From Polyangium jinanense (GTDB lineage: Bacteria > Myxococcota > Polyangia > Polyangiales > Polyangiaceae): a stretch of 64,000 nt of DNA. The stretch lies in assembly GCF_028435365.1 (NCBI RefSeq), contig NZ_JAGTJJ010000044.1, positions 31,029 to 95,028 of the forward strand, written 5' to 3'. Both the position numbers and the translations under genes were made by a program. The stretch's first letter is position 1; each line of letters opens with the position of its first letter. Under the pieces are notes generated by a model. It made no database searches. It worked only from the letters and a program-made list of their open reading frames with translations, and was not told the origin of the DNA. This document shows, piece by piece, positions 29,354 through 37,870 of the stretch.

Positions 29354-31411
29354 TTACTTCGCGCGTCGGAAGATCGCTGGATCGACCGGCGTCCCCCGTG
29401 CTGCCAGGTCCTCCGCGATGGCTGGGACCACGCCCGTCGGGTGGAGACTGCCTTCGATCGTCCCGCCCGCGGCGGTCCGTTCGATGATGAATGTGAAGAG
29501 GTCCCGCGCCACGAGCGCGCCGCCTTCCACCCGCAGATCTGCGACCCGCATGAGCCGCGCGCGGCCGTCGCGAAGCCGGGCCACTTCGAGCACGAGGTCG
29601 AATGCGCTCGCAAGCGCCTCCCGCGCTGCCTCCACGGTCGTGCCTGGGCGCGCCGTCACGAGGTCGGCCGTGAGCCGGGCGAGCGCATGGCGCAAGGTCG
29701 GCGCGCGCGTTGCCGCGAGCACGCTGCCCGCGCCCTCGCCGAGGGCCCCTACGAGCTCGGAGGCTGCAGGTCCGGCGAGTGCGCCGATCACGATGCGGTC
29801 GGGACGCATCCGTGCGGCGACACGTGTCGCGTTTGCCGCCGCGTCCGCGCTCGGGCCGAGCGGGATCGACAGCGCGTTCGTGTGGAGGACGGGGATCTCG
29901 TCGTCGTCTTGCAGCGACACGACGCGCTCCTCTGCGGCGAAGCCTTGCGCGAGCGCTGCGACGAGGGATCCGTGCCCCGAGCCCATCGGCCCGGCCACGA
30001 GCACGTTTGCGCGACCGGCCATGCATTGCGAGAGCAGCGTCGCCACGGCCCGCGAGACGAGCCCTGCGCGCACGAGATCTTCCAGCGTGCTCGCCTCGAT
30101 CCGCTGCGGCTTGCGCAGCACGACGAGCAGCCCTTTCGCGCCCGGCGCGGGCACGACCCCGAGGATACGAAATCCCTCCGGCGTGACGACGTCCACCGCG
30201 CCCGGCGCCTCGAACGGCGTGCCTGCGCGCACGAGAAGCCGCCTGAGCGCCCGCGCTGCGGCCTCTTCGCTCGTGAACGGCATCTCGCCGGTTGGTGTCT
30301 TGCGGCTCTTGCGGAATGCGACGAGCCGCGTGTTCCCTTGCACGTGGATCTCAAGCACGTCGTCGTCTGCGAGCAGCGGCCCGATCGCGCCGAGCTCCAG
30401 GATCTCGCGCCGCGCTTCCACTGCGAGCTCCGCGATGCCCACGCCGTCCGGCACGAGGCCCGCGGTCTTCATCCCGGCCACGCGTTCCTCGATCGTCGTC
30501 GCGATCTTCGTGGCGAACGTCGACGAGATCGGCGCGCCCGTGGCGAGCGGGGCGAGGTCCACGCCCTCGGCCACGCGCTCCACGAGGGTCACGAGTGCGG
30601 CGCGGTGCGGGGCCGACGGGCCCGGCGTCGGCTCCGAGTTCGTACGATTCACCGGGGACGGAGGCACCGCCGTCGGGCCGGGCGGCATCGCGTGCCGCGA
30701 TGGGAACGCCTGCCCGAAGGCAGGCGGGAAGGGGCTTTGCGGTGGCGCGGGGATGCTCGACGCCGTGGGCCGCGGGCCGGCGCTCAGCGTGGGCGGACCG
30801 GCTGCGGTGTGCGGCGGCAGCGGCGAGAGTGCGGTGGGCGAGAGCATCGAGCCGCTTGGCTTCGTGCTTGCGGTTGGACGTGGCACGCGCGGCGGGGCGG
30901 GCACGGGGACCGGCGCCTCGTCGGGATCGTTCTCCAGCGGGAAGTGGCTGACCACGTCCGCGGCTTGCTCGCCGGTGAGAATGCCCGGGTCGCGGGGTTT
31001 GGCGGGGATGGCCGAGGGCGGGCCTCCGGGCGACGAGAGCGGACCTTCGATCGAGCCCATGTCGGGCATCGCGTTGAACTCGCCGCTCGGCATACGCCCG
31101 CCGGCGAGCGAAGTGCCGGGGCCGGCTTCGATGCGCAGGACGAAGTCGCCGATGTAGATCTTGTCGCCTTCGCGGACGAGCGTCGGCTGCCCGATCTTGC
31201 GGCCGTTGACGTACGTGCCGTTCGTGCTCTTCAGGTCGGTGACGATGAAGCGGCCGTCACGCAGGACCAGGCGCGCGTGCCGCTTCGACACGTTGCCTTT
31301 CGGCAGCATGAGGTCGTTGCCTTGCACGCGGCCGACGTTGATCTCCGCGCGATCGAAGGATTCGCGCCGCTCGGCGCCGCCCTTCTCGCTGATGATGACC
31401 GAGAAAATCAT
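29354..31411 (-). CDS. FHA domain fused to a degenerate type II/IV secretion-like ATPase domain
   Basis: 685 residues. An N-terminal FHA domain covers about 1-95 (NVGRVQGNDLML, KRHARLVLRDGRF, DLKSTNGTYVNG). A Pro/Ser-rich linker spans about 100-280. A CpaF/TadA-like domain follows with EILELGAIGPLLADDDV, FRILGVVPAPGA and MRPDRIVIGALAG. The Walker A position reads GPMGSGHGS: the invariant Lys is His and the next Thr/Ser is Gly. The Walker B/Asp-box region has GALAG where active members have GE. It is probably a pseudo-ATPase that binds phosphothreonine proteins and docks on a Tad/T4P-like machine. The start is the internal ATG (MIFSVIISEKGG). Confidence 0.82.
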   Translation of the reverse strand: MIFSVIISEKGGAERRESFDRAEINVGRVQGNDLMLPKGNVSKRHARLVLRDGRFIVTDLKSTNGTYVNGRKIGQPTLVREGDKIYIGDFVLRIEAGPGTSLAGGRMPSGEFNAMPDMGSIEGPLSSPGGPPSAIPAKPRDPGILTGEQAADVVSHFPLENDPDEAPVPVPAPPRVPRPTASTKPSGSMLSPTALSPLPPHTAAGPPTLSAGPRPTASSIPAPPQSPFPPAFGQAFPSRHAMPPGPTAVPPSPVNRTNSEPTPGPSAPHRAALVTLVERVAEGVDLAPLATGAPISSTFATKIATTIEERVAGMKTAGLVPDGVGIAELAVEARREILELGAIGPLLADDDVLEIHVQGNTRLVAFRKSRKTPTGEMPFTSEEAAARALRRLLVRAGTPFEAPGAVDVVTPEGFRILGVVPAPGAKGLLVVLRKPQRIEASTLEDLVRAGLVSRAVATLLSQCMAGRANVLVAGPMGSGHGSLVAALAQGFAAEERVVSLQDDDEIPVLHTNALSIPLGPSADAAANATRVAARMRPDRIVIGALAGPAASELVGALGEGAGSVLAATRAPTLRHALARLTADLVTARPGTTVEAAREALASAFDLVLEVARLRDGRARLMRVADLRVEGGALVARDLFTFIIERTAAGGTIEGSLHPTGVVPAIAEDLAARGTPVDPAIFRRAK

Positions 31412-31534
31412 TCCGCTCGGGCGGCCTTGCGGGATCGGCCCCGGGCCACGCCCGGCAATACGAGCAAGCCCCGAGGAGCATGTCAACGAAGAGGGGACGA
31501 TCGCGCGCGGGTGGGGACGGAGACGGATGACGGA

Positions 31535-31828
31535 TCAGCGCGGCTTGCGGGCGGAGGCGGAGGAAGGCGGGATCGAGGTGGGGTCGCCGTTTTCGCGGCG
31601 GTCTTTCATGTCACCGGCGACGAGGGCGAGGAGCTCGCCGGCGACCGACATCACGTCTTCTTCGGCGAGACCTCCCTGGCGCATTTCGCGGTAGATGGTC
31701 TTTGCGAGGATGCGGAGCGCCCGCGGATCGCGGGAGGCGTGTTCATAAGGGCGGGGCCGCTGCGTCGCGTCACCGCTCCCCTCGGAAGGGGCGCCCGTGA
31801 TCTCGGCTTTGGGGGTGGGGAACTCCAT
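31535..31828 (-). CDS. Small hypothetical protein
   Basis: 97 residues. The centre is helical (RALRILAKTIYREMRQGGLA, EEDVMSVAGELLALVAGDM) and both ends are Pro/Ser/Arg-rich. No signal peptide or recognisable motif. It lies 123 bases upstream of, and in the same direction as, the FHA-ATPase gene, so co-transcription is possible. Low-complexity ends mean the start could be later. Confidence 0.55.
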   Translation of the reverse strand: MEFPTPKAEITGAPSEGSGDATQRPRPYEHASRDPRALRILAKTIYREMRQGGLAEEDVMSVAGELLALVAGDMKDRRENGDPTSIPPSSASARKPR

Positions 31829-32014
31829 GCCGGCCGCCCCTTGCGATGGTCGTGCCGAAGCCGGGGCGTCTGAATTTCGGTCATTTCCCGGTCATATTTT
31901 ACCCGGGAAGCGAACGCCTTTACGCACGTGCGTCACGCGCGGTGCGTTTTCGATTTCGCAGGGTGCGTCAACGGCGGGTGTGTGCTCGCGTGCCTTCCAT
32001 GGGTGGCACTCCGC

Positions 32015-32044
32015 TTGACGGTCGGACGAGCGGACGTCTACCTT
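32015..32044 (+). promoter_or_regulatory. Candidate promoter of the cold-shock gene
   Basis: TTGACG, an 18-base spacer and TACCTT, giving an approximately 85-base 5' leader. The rest of the 308-bp gap upstream shows no gene; it has one short inverted repeat, TTCCCGG / CCGGGAA, at 31885-31909. Confidence 0.4.
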
Positions 32045-32136
32045 GGCGCCGCTCGACCGGGGGCGCGTGCGCTGGATACGCGCGGAATCGTGGGGATCGA
32101 CAGCGATCGGCGAGCACCGTGTGAAGTGGAGGAGTT

Positions 32137-32355
32137 ATGGCAGTAGGTAAAGTCAAGTGGTTCAATGACGAGAAGGGCTGGGGGTTCATCAAGCAGGACA
32201 CGGGCCCCGACGTCTTCGTCCACTACTCTCAGATCCAGCAGCCGGACGCGGGTCGGAAGCGTCTCTTCGAGGACGAGACCGTCGAGTTCGAGATCAAGGA
32301 GGGCCCCAAGGGCCTGCAGGCCATCAACGTGATGCGCCTCGCCGCCGCGAGCTGA
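32137..32355 (+). CDS. Cold-shock domain protein
   Basis: 72 residues with both nucleic-acid motifs, KGWGFIKQD (RNP1) and DVFVHYSQI (RNP2). It binds single-stranded RNA/DNA as an RNA chaperone. The site AGTGGAGGAG lies four bases before the [14 protein letters not shown] has a slightly longer loop than Escherichia CspA. The end is followed by short TGAGC repeats that give in-frame and out-of-frame stops. Confidence 0.97.
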   Translation: MAVGKVKWFNDEKGWGFIKQDTGPDVFVHYSQIQQPDAGRKRLFEDETVEFEIKEGPKGLQAINVMRLAAAS

Positions 32356-32375
32356 GCTGAGCTGAGCTAGTCGTC

Positions 32376-32416
32376 ACCCGGCGCCTCGGACCTCGCACCG
32401 TCCGACGGCGCCGGGT
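32376..32416. terminator. Hairpin between cold-shock gene and convergent phosphoesterase
   Basis: A perfect 10-bp stem (ACCCGGCGCC / GGCGCCGGGT) with a 21-base loop, followed by TCGTTT on the plus strand. It is 21 bases after the cold-shock stop. Confidence 0.5.
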
Positions 32417-32437
32417 TCGTTTCCGGCTCCCCCCTGC

Positions 32438-33340
32438 TCATCCCTTCGGAATCGGCACTTCGGAAAACGTCTTCGTCGCGGGATCGAGCCTGCACGAGCT
32501 GATCGACTGGATCGCCCCGGAGGCGTCGTCGATCTCGTACAGGTTGAAGCCCGCCATGCGCTCGTCGCTGTCGTGCAGGAGCGATGCGCTCGTCGCGCCG
32601 ACCGCGTCGATGTGGCCCCGCGCCGTCGGCAGCGTGCGGTGGATGCGCCGGTGCAGGTGTCCGTGCAGCAAGAGGCCCCGCTCGACCCCGCGCAGGAGAT
32701 CGCCCTGCTCCCGTGCGTCGTAGAGCCCCTCGAGCAGCCTCTTCGCGAGCCGCGGCGGGTTGTGCCACGGGTGGTGCTGGAGCAGGATGGGCGTGCGCGA
32801 GCGCACTTCCGGGTGGGAGAGCACCCGCGAGAGCGCATCGAGCTGCTTCGGGCGGAGGGCGCCGGCCGCGACGAGCGGCGGCCTCGGCACGGCCGTCGAC
32901 AGGCCGATGAGCGCGACCGGGCCGCGCAGGCGCACGAAGGGGAAGGGGCCCGGGATCTCGGGGAGATCGGTCTTGAGGTAGGGCTCGAAGTAGTGGAGGA
33001 AGCGCTTCGAGCGGAAGGCGCCGCGGGTGTAGGTGTCGTGGTTGCCCGGGACCATGCTGATCTGGTCGGGCGAGAGGCCGAGGTCCTGTTCGACGAGCTT
33101 CTTCACGAGCTCGAACTCGACCTCGAGGGCGAGGTTCGTGACGTCGCCCGTGATGACCACGTGATCGACGCCGAGCTTCCGGATCTCCGCGGCGGCCGCC
33201 TCGACGGCGAAGGGCTTGTGGACCGACTTGCGGTGGAAGCGCAGGTTCACGTAGCCCGTGAGGCGCTTGTTGAAGAGGCGCATCGGCACCGCGCCTTCGA
33301 GCGAGAGCAGGTGCAGATCCGAGAGGTGGGCGATCTTCAC
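32438..33340 (-). CDS. Calcineurin-like metallophosphoesterase
   Basis: 300 residues from a GTG start (VKIAHLSDLHLL). All five metal-ligand blocks are present: SDLHLL, GDVTNLA, GNHDTYTR, LQHHPWH and LHGHLHRR. This set gives a di-metal phosphoesterase. The class is broad, and cyclic-nucleotide, lipid or nucleotide substrates are possible; nothing nearby decides. No signal peptide, so cytoplasmic. Confidence 0.9.
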   Translation of the reverse strand: MKIAHLSDLHLLSLEGAVPMRLFNKRLTGYVNLRFHRKSVHKPFAVEAAAAEIRKLGVDHVVITGDVTNLALEVEFELVKKLVEQDLGLSPDQISMVPGNHDTYTRGAFRSKRFLHYFEPYLKTDLPEIPGPFPFVRLRGPVALIGLSTAVPRPPLVAAGALRPKQLDALSRVLSHPEVRSRTPILLQHHPWHNPPRLAKRLLEGLYDAREQGDLLRGVERGLLLHGHLHRRIHRTLPTARGHIDAVGATSASLLHDSDERMAGFNLYEIDDASGAIQSISSCRLDPATKTFSEVPIPKG

Positions 33341-33372
33341 GCGCCCACTATGATCCCGCCGGGCGCGCTTCG

Positions 33373-34281
33373 CTACGGATCCCGGGCGCACCGGAACCCG
33401 CGCCAGGGCCGGCGCATGGAAGGAAGATCGTGCTGGCGCGACGCCGCCCGCAAAAACGGCCGGCCATGCACGTAGCCGCCGCCCCGCAGGACCCGCTCCT
33501 CCCCCGAGGACGGGCCGCGCGGGTTCATCACGCTGCCCTCCTGGTAGCGAGGGGCGTAGTAGTCCGCCACCCATTCTTCTACGTTTCCCGCCATGTCGGC
33601 GAACCCGTCGGGGGTCCGGCCGTCCGGGAACGAGCCGGCGGGGGCGAGCTCGAGGAAGCCGTCGGTCGGGTCGAGCTCGTCCCAGGAGAGCTTGCCGTGG
33701 TTCACGATCGAGCCGTTCCAGAGGTTGCCCCAGGGGTACCGCCGGCCCCGCGCGCCCCGCGCCGCGCGCTCCCACTCGGCCTCGGTCGGCAGCCGCCCGC
33801 CCGCCCAGGTGCAGAAGGCCACGGCGTCGCCATAACTCACCATCACCACCGGCAGCTCCGGCCGATCGAAGCGCGCCGCCCCCGAGGCATACGGCGGCTC
33901 CAGGCAATGCCCCGCGGCCACGCAGCGGCGGTACCGCGCGACCGTGACCTCGGTGCGATCGATCCAGACGTCCGAGAGGTAGACCTCGTGGGGCGGGTAT
34001 TCGTCGCCGAAGATCTGCTCGGGGCACTCGCGGCCCATGGGCTCCAGGGCGCAGAGCGTCTGCGCGTGGGCGACCTCGGCGGGCGTCGAGCCCATCGTGA
34101 ACGTGCTTTCGCGGAGGAGGATCGCCTCGGGCGCGGGGCTTTGCAGGGTGACGATGCCGGTCTTCGTGCTCGCTTGCGGCGCGGGGGCCGAGGGAGCCTC
34201 GGGGGGAGGCGGAGGACGGGCGGCCCCGCCGGAAGGGGCGAGCACGAGGAGCGCGAGGGCGGCGACCGTCGCGGGGCGCAT
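33373..34281 (-). CDS. Secreted formylglycine-generating-enzyme-like (SUMF1) protein
   Basis: 302 residues. The signal peptide (MRPATVAALALLVLAPSGG) is followed by a Pro-rich linker and an FGE/C-type-lectin fold: FTMGSTPAEVAH, DRTEVTVARYRRC, GGRLPTEAEWERAARG, DMAGNVEEWVADYY and RGGGYVHGRPFLR. True FGEs oxidise a sulfatase Cys. Many bacterial family members lack that role and act as regulators or ligand binders, and here no sulfatase is near. Export is predicted, which also argues for another role. Confidence 0.88.
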   Translation of the reverse strand: MRPATVAALALLVLAPSGGAARPPPPPEAPSAPAPQASTKTGIVTLQSPAPEAILLRESTFTMGSTPAEVAHAQTLCALEPMGRECPEQIFGDEYPPHEVYLSDVWIDRTEVTVARYRRCVAAGHCLEPPYASGAARFDRPELPVVMVSYGDAVAFCTWAGGRLPTEAEWERAARGARGRRYPWGNLWNGSIVNHGKLSWDELDPTDGFLELAPAGSFPDGRTPDGFADMAGNVEEWVADYYAPRYQEGSVMNPRGPSSGEERVLRGGGYVHGRPFLRAASRQHDLPSMRRPWRGFRCARDP

Positions 34282-34328
34282 CGAGGAGAGGCGTAGCACC
34301 GGAACGGCCGTTCGTCGTCGCAGGACGG

Positions 34329-35999
34329 CTACGGCGCGAGCTTCGCCAGGACGAGCTCCGCCGCGCCGCCCGCGAGCGGGCCCTGGCCGAAGTCGACCGT
34401 GCCGGAGACCAGGGCGCCGAGGAAGACGCGGCCCGCGGCGTCGGTCGCGACCGCGGTGATGGCCTGATCGTCCTTGTCGCCATAAGCCGTGGCCGAGAGG
34501 ACGTTGCCCGCCGTGTCGTACCGCGCGAGGAATGCCTCGGACGCGGAAGCGCCGCCCTGCGCGTTCAGCGTGATCCCGCCGAATTGCGCGTCCTTCAGGA
34601 AGCCGCCGCCGACGACGAAGCGGCCCCCCGCGCCGATGGCCACGCCGCCGGCGGTGTCGGCCTTCGAGCCGCCCATGATCACGCTTTTCACGTGGTTGCC
34701 GCTCGGCGAGAGCTCGAGCAGGAAGACGTCGAGGTTCTGCGCGGTGTGCGCGCCGCCGCCGAAATCCACGGTGCCCCGCACGATTCCGCTCACGATCGCG
34801 TTGCCCGCGGCGTTCACGCGCACCGCATAACCGCGCTGCGGATCCATGTCGCCGTATCGCTTCGCATAGGTGACGCCGCCGTTCGGATCGAGGCGCGCGA
34901 CGAACAGGTCGAAGCCGCCGGCGCTCGTGAGCGTGGTCCCGCCGAAGTTCACCTCGCCACGAAAATCCCCGGTGAACACGGCATTGCCGCCCGCGTCGAC
35001 CGCGATCGCGCGGCCGTTTTGCTCCTCGCCGTCGCCGTAACGCTGGGCGCGCACGGGGTTTCCGTTGCTGTCGAGCGTGAGCACGAATGCATCGAAGCTC
35101 CCGGCGCTCTCGAGCAAGCCGGTGCCGAAATCGACGCCGCCGGAGAAGCTGCCGGTCACGAGGATCTCGCCCGTCTTCGTGACGGCGACGCCGCGCGCGA
35201 TCTGGTCCTCGCTGTTGCCGAAGCGCCGGCTCCACATGTGGTCGCCGCTTTCGCCGTCGTACTTGGCGACGAATACGTCGTAGCCGCCCGCGCTCTGGAG
35301 CGAGTTTCCGCCGCCGACGCTCATCTGCCCGAGGAACTCGCCGATGACGACGACGTTGCCTTGCGGGTCCTCGGCCACGCTCCACGCGGCTTGATCCTCG
35401 GCGCCGCCGAGCCTGCGGCTCCAGAGGTGCTCGCCCGAGGCGCCGTCGAGCTTGGCGACGAACGCGTCGTAGCCGCCCGAGCTCGTGAACGTGTTGCCCC
35501 CAAAACTCAGGGTGCCAGGAAAACGACCCACGAGGATCGGGTGGCCGCCGGCGCCGGCGATGAGCCCGAGGCTCTCGGCCGCGCCGAAGCGTCGGCTCCA
35601 GAGGTTGTCGCTCCCGCACGTTGGTGTGGCGCCGTCGCAGTCCTCGTCTTCCGAGGTGGCGCAGTCCTCCTGCGAGGGCAGGACCTCGCCATCGCAGGGC
35701 CCGAAGCCCGTGCCCTCGGCGTTGCAGGTGCGGGTTCCGCCCTGGCAAACCCCGATGCCCTCCGTGCCGGCGGGGCCGCCATAACAAGCCTCGGTCGTGT
35801 TCGGTACGCACGACGTCGCGCCGCCGGGGCCGTCGCTCCCGCCGCCGCCTTCGCCGCCGCCCGCGCTCGCGCCCCCCACACCGCCGCCGGTGCCGCCGGC
35901 GCCCTTCGTGGTCTCGGTCGTCGATTCTTCCTCCCCGCAGCCGTACGCCGCGAACACGCCGATGAGGAGCGAGATGGTCGCAAGACGGGACGGTTTCAT
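34329..35999 (-). CDS. Lipoprotein with SBBP-type beta-propeller repeats
   Basis: 556 residues. The lipobox is FAAYGC, followed by a Gly-rich spacer and a Cys-rich block near 65-125 (CVPNTTEACYGG, CQGGTRTC, CATSEDEDCDG) typical of myxobacterial surface proteins. About eight repeats follow, each with a YDxFVAKLD-like core and VSGxxxGxxDFG strands. Repeats of this sort (SBBP) form a propeller. The protein is probably surface-exposed; the ligand is unknown. The promoter region contains copy C of the palindromic element. Confidence 0.82.
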   Translation of the reverse strand: MKPSRLATISLLIGVFAAYGCGEEESTTETTKGAGGTGGGVGGASAGGGEGGGGSDGPGGATSCVPNTTEACYGGPAGTEGIGVCQGGTRTCNAEGTGFGPCDGEVLPSQEDCATSEDEDCDGATPTCGSDNLWSRRFGAAESLGLIAGAGGHPILVGRFPGTLSFGGNTFTSSGGYDAFVAKLDGASGEHLWSRRLGGAEDQAAWSVAEDPQGNVVVIGEFLGQMSVGGGNSLQSAGGYDVFVAKYDGESGDHMWSRRFGNSEDQIARGVAVTKTGEILVTGSFSGGVDFGTGLLESAGSFDAFVLTLDSNGNPVRAQRYGDGEEQNGRAIAVDAGGNAVFTGDFRGEVNFGGTTLTSAGGFDLFVARLDPNGGVTYAKRYGDMDPQRGYAVRVNAAGNAIVSGIVRGTVDFGGGAHTAQNLDVFLLELSPSGNHVKSVIMGGSKADTAGGVAIGAGGRFVVGGGFLKDAQFGGITLNAQGGASASEAFLARYDTAGNVLSATAYGDKDDQAITAVATDAAGRVFLGALVSGTVDFGQGPLAGGAAELVLAKLAP

Positions 36000-36134
36000 A
36001 GAGGGTCAGAATAAGACGAATGCGCCAGCTAGCGATATCGCAAACGATGCGGATCCGAAGGAGAGCAATAAACCGTCTTGCGCTGCCGCTGCGTGGCGTG
36101 CAGGCCGGTCAAAATGGTGACGCGGGGCGGGCGG

Positions 36135-36288
36135 CGTCGCGCCGGGGCGCTGCCCCGGGCCCCGCGGGGGCTATTCGCCCCTCGACCCGAACCAGGGCAA
36201 GCCCTGGACCATTTGGGGAAGAACTGCGCGATGCGCAGTTCTTCCCACAGGCCAGTGGCAAGACCGGGAAGGTGTGTTGCACGCTGGC
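36135..36288 (+). repeat. Dispersed palindromic element, copy C
   Basis: Runs CGTCGCGCCGGGGCGCTGCC, through the CCAGGGC aa GCCCTGG hairpin and the GAAGAACTGCGC / GCGCAGTTCTTC hairpin, to GTGGCAAGACCGGGAAGG. It is nearly identical to copy B in reverse orientation. It lies in the 742-bp divergent gap just before the 43-bp repeat array. Confidence 0.88.
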
Positions 36289-36326
36289 GGGATTTGAGCT
36301 CATCCTCCGTGTCGAACCGAGCCCGG

Positions 36327-36670
36327 AACGTTCCCCTCGACCTTCTCCCAGGAGGAGGAAGCTCCCCGGGGCGTTCCCCTCCACCTTGGCCTCGAGGGAG
36401 GAAGCAGCCGGGAACGTTCCCCCCATTCTCCTCCCCAGGGGAGGAAGCATCTGGGAACGTTCCCCCCGTTCTCCTCCCCGGGGGAGAAAGTAGCCCGGAA
36501 CGTTCCCCCCGTTCTTCTCCCGAGAGGAGGAAGCAGCCAGGAACGTTTCCCCCGTTCTCCTCCCCAGGGGAGGAAGCAGCGGGGAACCTTTCCCCCGTTC
36601 TTCTCCTCACGGGAGAAAGCAGCCAGGAACGTTTCCCCCGCTCTCCTCCCGTGGAGAGGAAAGAATGAGG
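36327..36670. repeat. 43-bp tandem repeat, eight copies, with two palindromes per unit
   Basis: Units start at 36327, 36370, 36413, 36456, 36499, 36542, 36585 and 36628, with no length variation. Each unit pairs a GGGAACGTTCCC-type palindrome with a second stem of the CTCCTCCCC / GGGGAGGAG kind. A ninth unit begins at 36671 but decays after AACG. Copies differ at several bases, mainly inside the palindromes. The 43-bp period is not a multiple of 3, so no protein is encoded. It lies about 35 bases before a promoter. Confidence 0.92.
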
Positions 36671-36704
36671 AACGATTCGACCGTCCACACCTCAAGCGTT
36701 CGTG

Positions 36705-36733
36705 TTGTCGATCACGGAACACCCTGTTAGGTT
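36705..36733 (+). promoter_or_regulatory. Candidate promoter giving a near-leaderless transcript
   Basis: TTGTCG, a 17-base spacer and TAGGTT. The -10 ends eight bases before the ATG at 36742, so transcription would begin at or next to the start codon. The eight 43-bp repeats end about 35 bases before the -35. Confidence 0.5.
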
Positions 36734-36741
36734 GCGGACGC

Positions 36742-37524
36742 ATGGCCAAGCTCGACCAGATTCCGCGCGCCGAGAAGCGCGACATCGCCAAGAAGATCAA
36801 GGACAACCTGAGCGCGCGGGCCGCGAAAGGCCCTCCGGAACCCGCGCTGGATGCGTATGTCGCCGAGTGCACGGACATCGTCGACGCGCTCGACGCGCAC
36901 GTCACGGGGAACGTGCTCGCGCAGGCGGAGCGCACCGCACGGCTCGCGCAGCTCGCGGCCGCGGATGAGGCGGTCGATACCTGGTATCGCCATCTGGAGA
37001 ACTACATCGGGGTCGAATCGCGGCGCCGCGTGAGCCCGTACGCCCTCCATGCCGCCGCCGTGCACCAGGCCGCGTTCCCGGATGGCCTGGCGCACGTCGA
37101 TGACCCCATCGCGGATGAAAACCGGATCTGTCGGGACGCGTTGCTCGCGCTCCGCGCGCCCGAGCACGCCGCGACGCTGGCGGCGATCGAATTGCCAATG
37201 ATATGGCTGGAGCGTTGGGAGACGGCGCTCGACAAGAGTGATGCCCTGCTCGCCGAGGTGGAGAAGGCTCGGACGGACAAGCGCGCACACGTCGGCGCGG
37301 GCCAAGACGCAGAGACGGAGTGGGTGGAGCTGATGGTGCGGCTCAGGCGATACGTGTCGAGCCGGGCCAAACGATCCGATACGGCGAGGATCCAGGAGGG
37401 CAAGGCGCTGCTCGCACCGCTGCTCGATGCCATGGCGAGGCTGCGCGCCGAGGCCGCCGCACGCGCGACGCGGAAAGAGAATGGGAAGCAGGAGACACCC
37501 CCAGCGGAGGGGACGCAGGGCTGA
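36742..37524 (+). CDS. Hypothetical helical protein
   Basis: 260 residues, predicted to be almost entirely helical: long runs of Ala, Leu, Arg and Glu with heptad-like spacing (QAERTARLAQLAAADEAVDT). No signal peptide, membrane segment or motif that I recognise. The N-terminus is basic (MAKLDQIPRAEKRDIAKKIK). The promoter is preceded by the 43-bp palindrome array, so it may be the regulated partner of that array. Array 1 begins six bases after its stop. Confidence 0.65.
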   Translation: MAKLDQIPRAEKRDIAKKIKDNLSARAAKGPPEPALDAYVAECTDIVDALDAHVTGNVLAQAERTARLAQLAAADEAVDTWYRHLENYIGVESRRRVSPYALHAAAVHQAAFPDGLAHVDDPIADENRICRDALLALRAPEHAATLAAIELPMIWLERWETALDKSDALLAEVEKARTDKRAHVGAGQDAETEWVELMVRLRRYVSSRAKRSDTARIQEGKALLAPLLDAMARLRAEAAARATRKENGKQETPPAEGTQG

Positions 37525-37529
37525 GAGTC

Positions 37530-37668
37530 GCTGCCGCTGCCGCTGCCGCTGCCGCTTCCGCTTCCGCTTCCGCTTCCGCTTCCGCTTCCGCTGCCGCTTC
37601 CGCTTCCGCTGCCGCTTCCGCTTCCGCTGCCGCTGCCGCTTCCGCTTCCGCTTCCGCTTCCGCTTCCG
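37530..37668. repeat. Hexanucleotide array 1
   Basis: About 23 units of CGCTTC and CGCTGC type on the plus strand, i.e. GCTTCC and GCTGCC. It starts next to the stop of the helical protein gene and lies about 55 bases before the inverted-repeat element of four-helix gene 1. The strand bias is pyrimidine-rich on the plus strand. Confidence 0.92.
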
Positions 37669-37723
37669 GGACGCGCCTTCAAGGGCGCTCTCGTCCGGGG
37701 TCGGCCAGCATGCCCGCGTGCTC

Positions 37724-37821
37724 GGGTGGCGCAAGGCCAAGCCGTGCTCACCGTACTCGCGCTTCGCGCTCCGTGCGGCTGCGCGCGGTGCGAGGCTTCG
37801 CCTCGCAGCCTTGCACCACCC
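37724..37821 (+). promoter_or_regulatory. Long inverted-repeat leader element of four-helix gene 1
   Basis: Arms are GGGTGGCGCAAGGC (37724-37737) and GCCTTGCACCACCC (37808-37821), with 13 of 14 positions paired. The 70-base interior starts CAAGCCGTGCTCACCGT and is homologous to the element at 41467-41554. The inner AAGGC / GCCTT stem is conserved. The outer nine pairs are different in the two copies yet still pair. The gene starts 50 bases downstream. Confidence 0.7.
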
Positions 37822-37870
37822 TCCGCGCGCGGGCCCGGGGTCAGGGCCCCGGTCGGGGCAGGAGGAAGCA

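Noticed and set aside
36327..36670. CRISPR array
   Set aside because: Units follow one another without unique spacers and differ mainly at palindrome positions; no cas genes are present.
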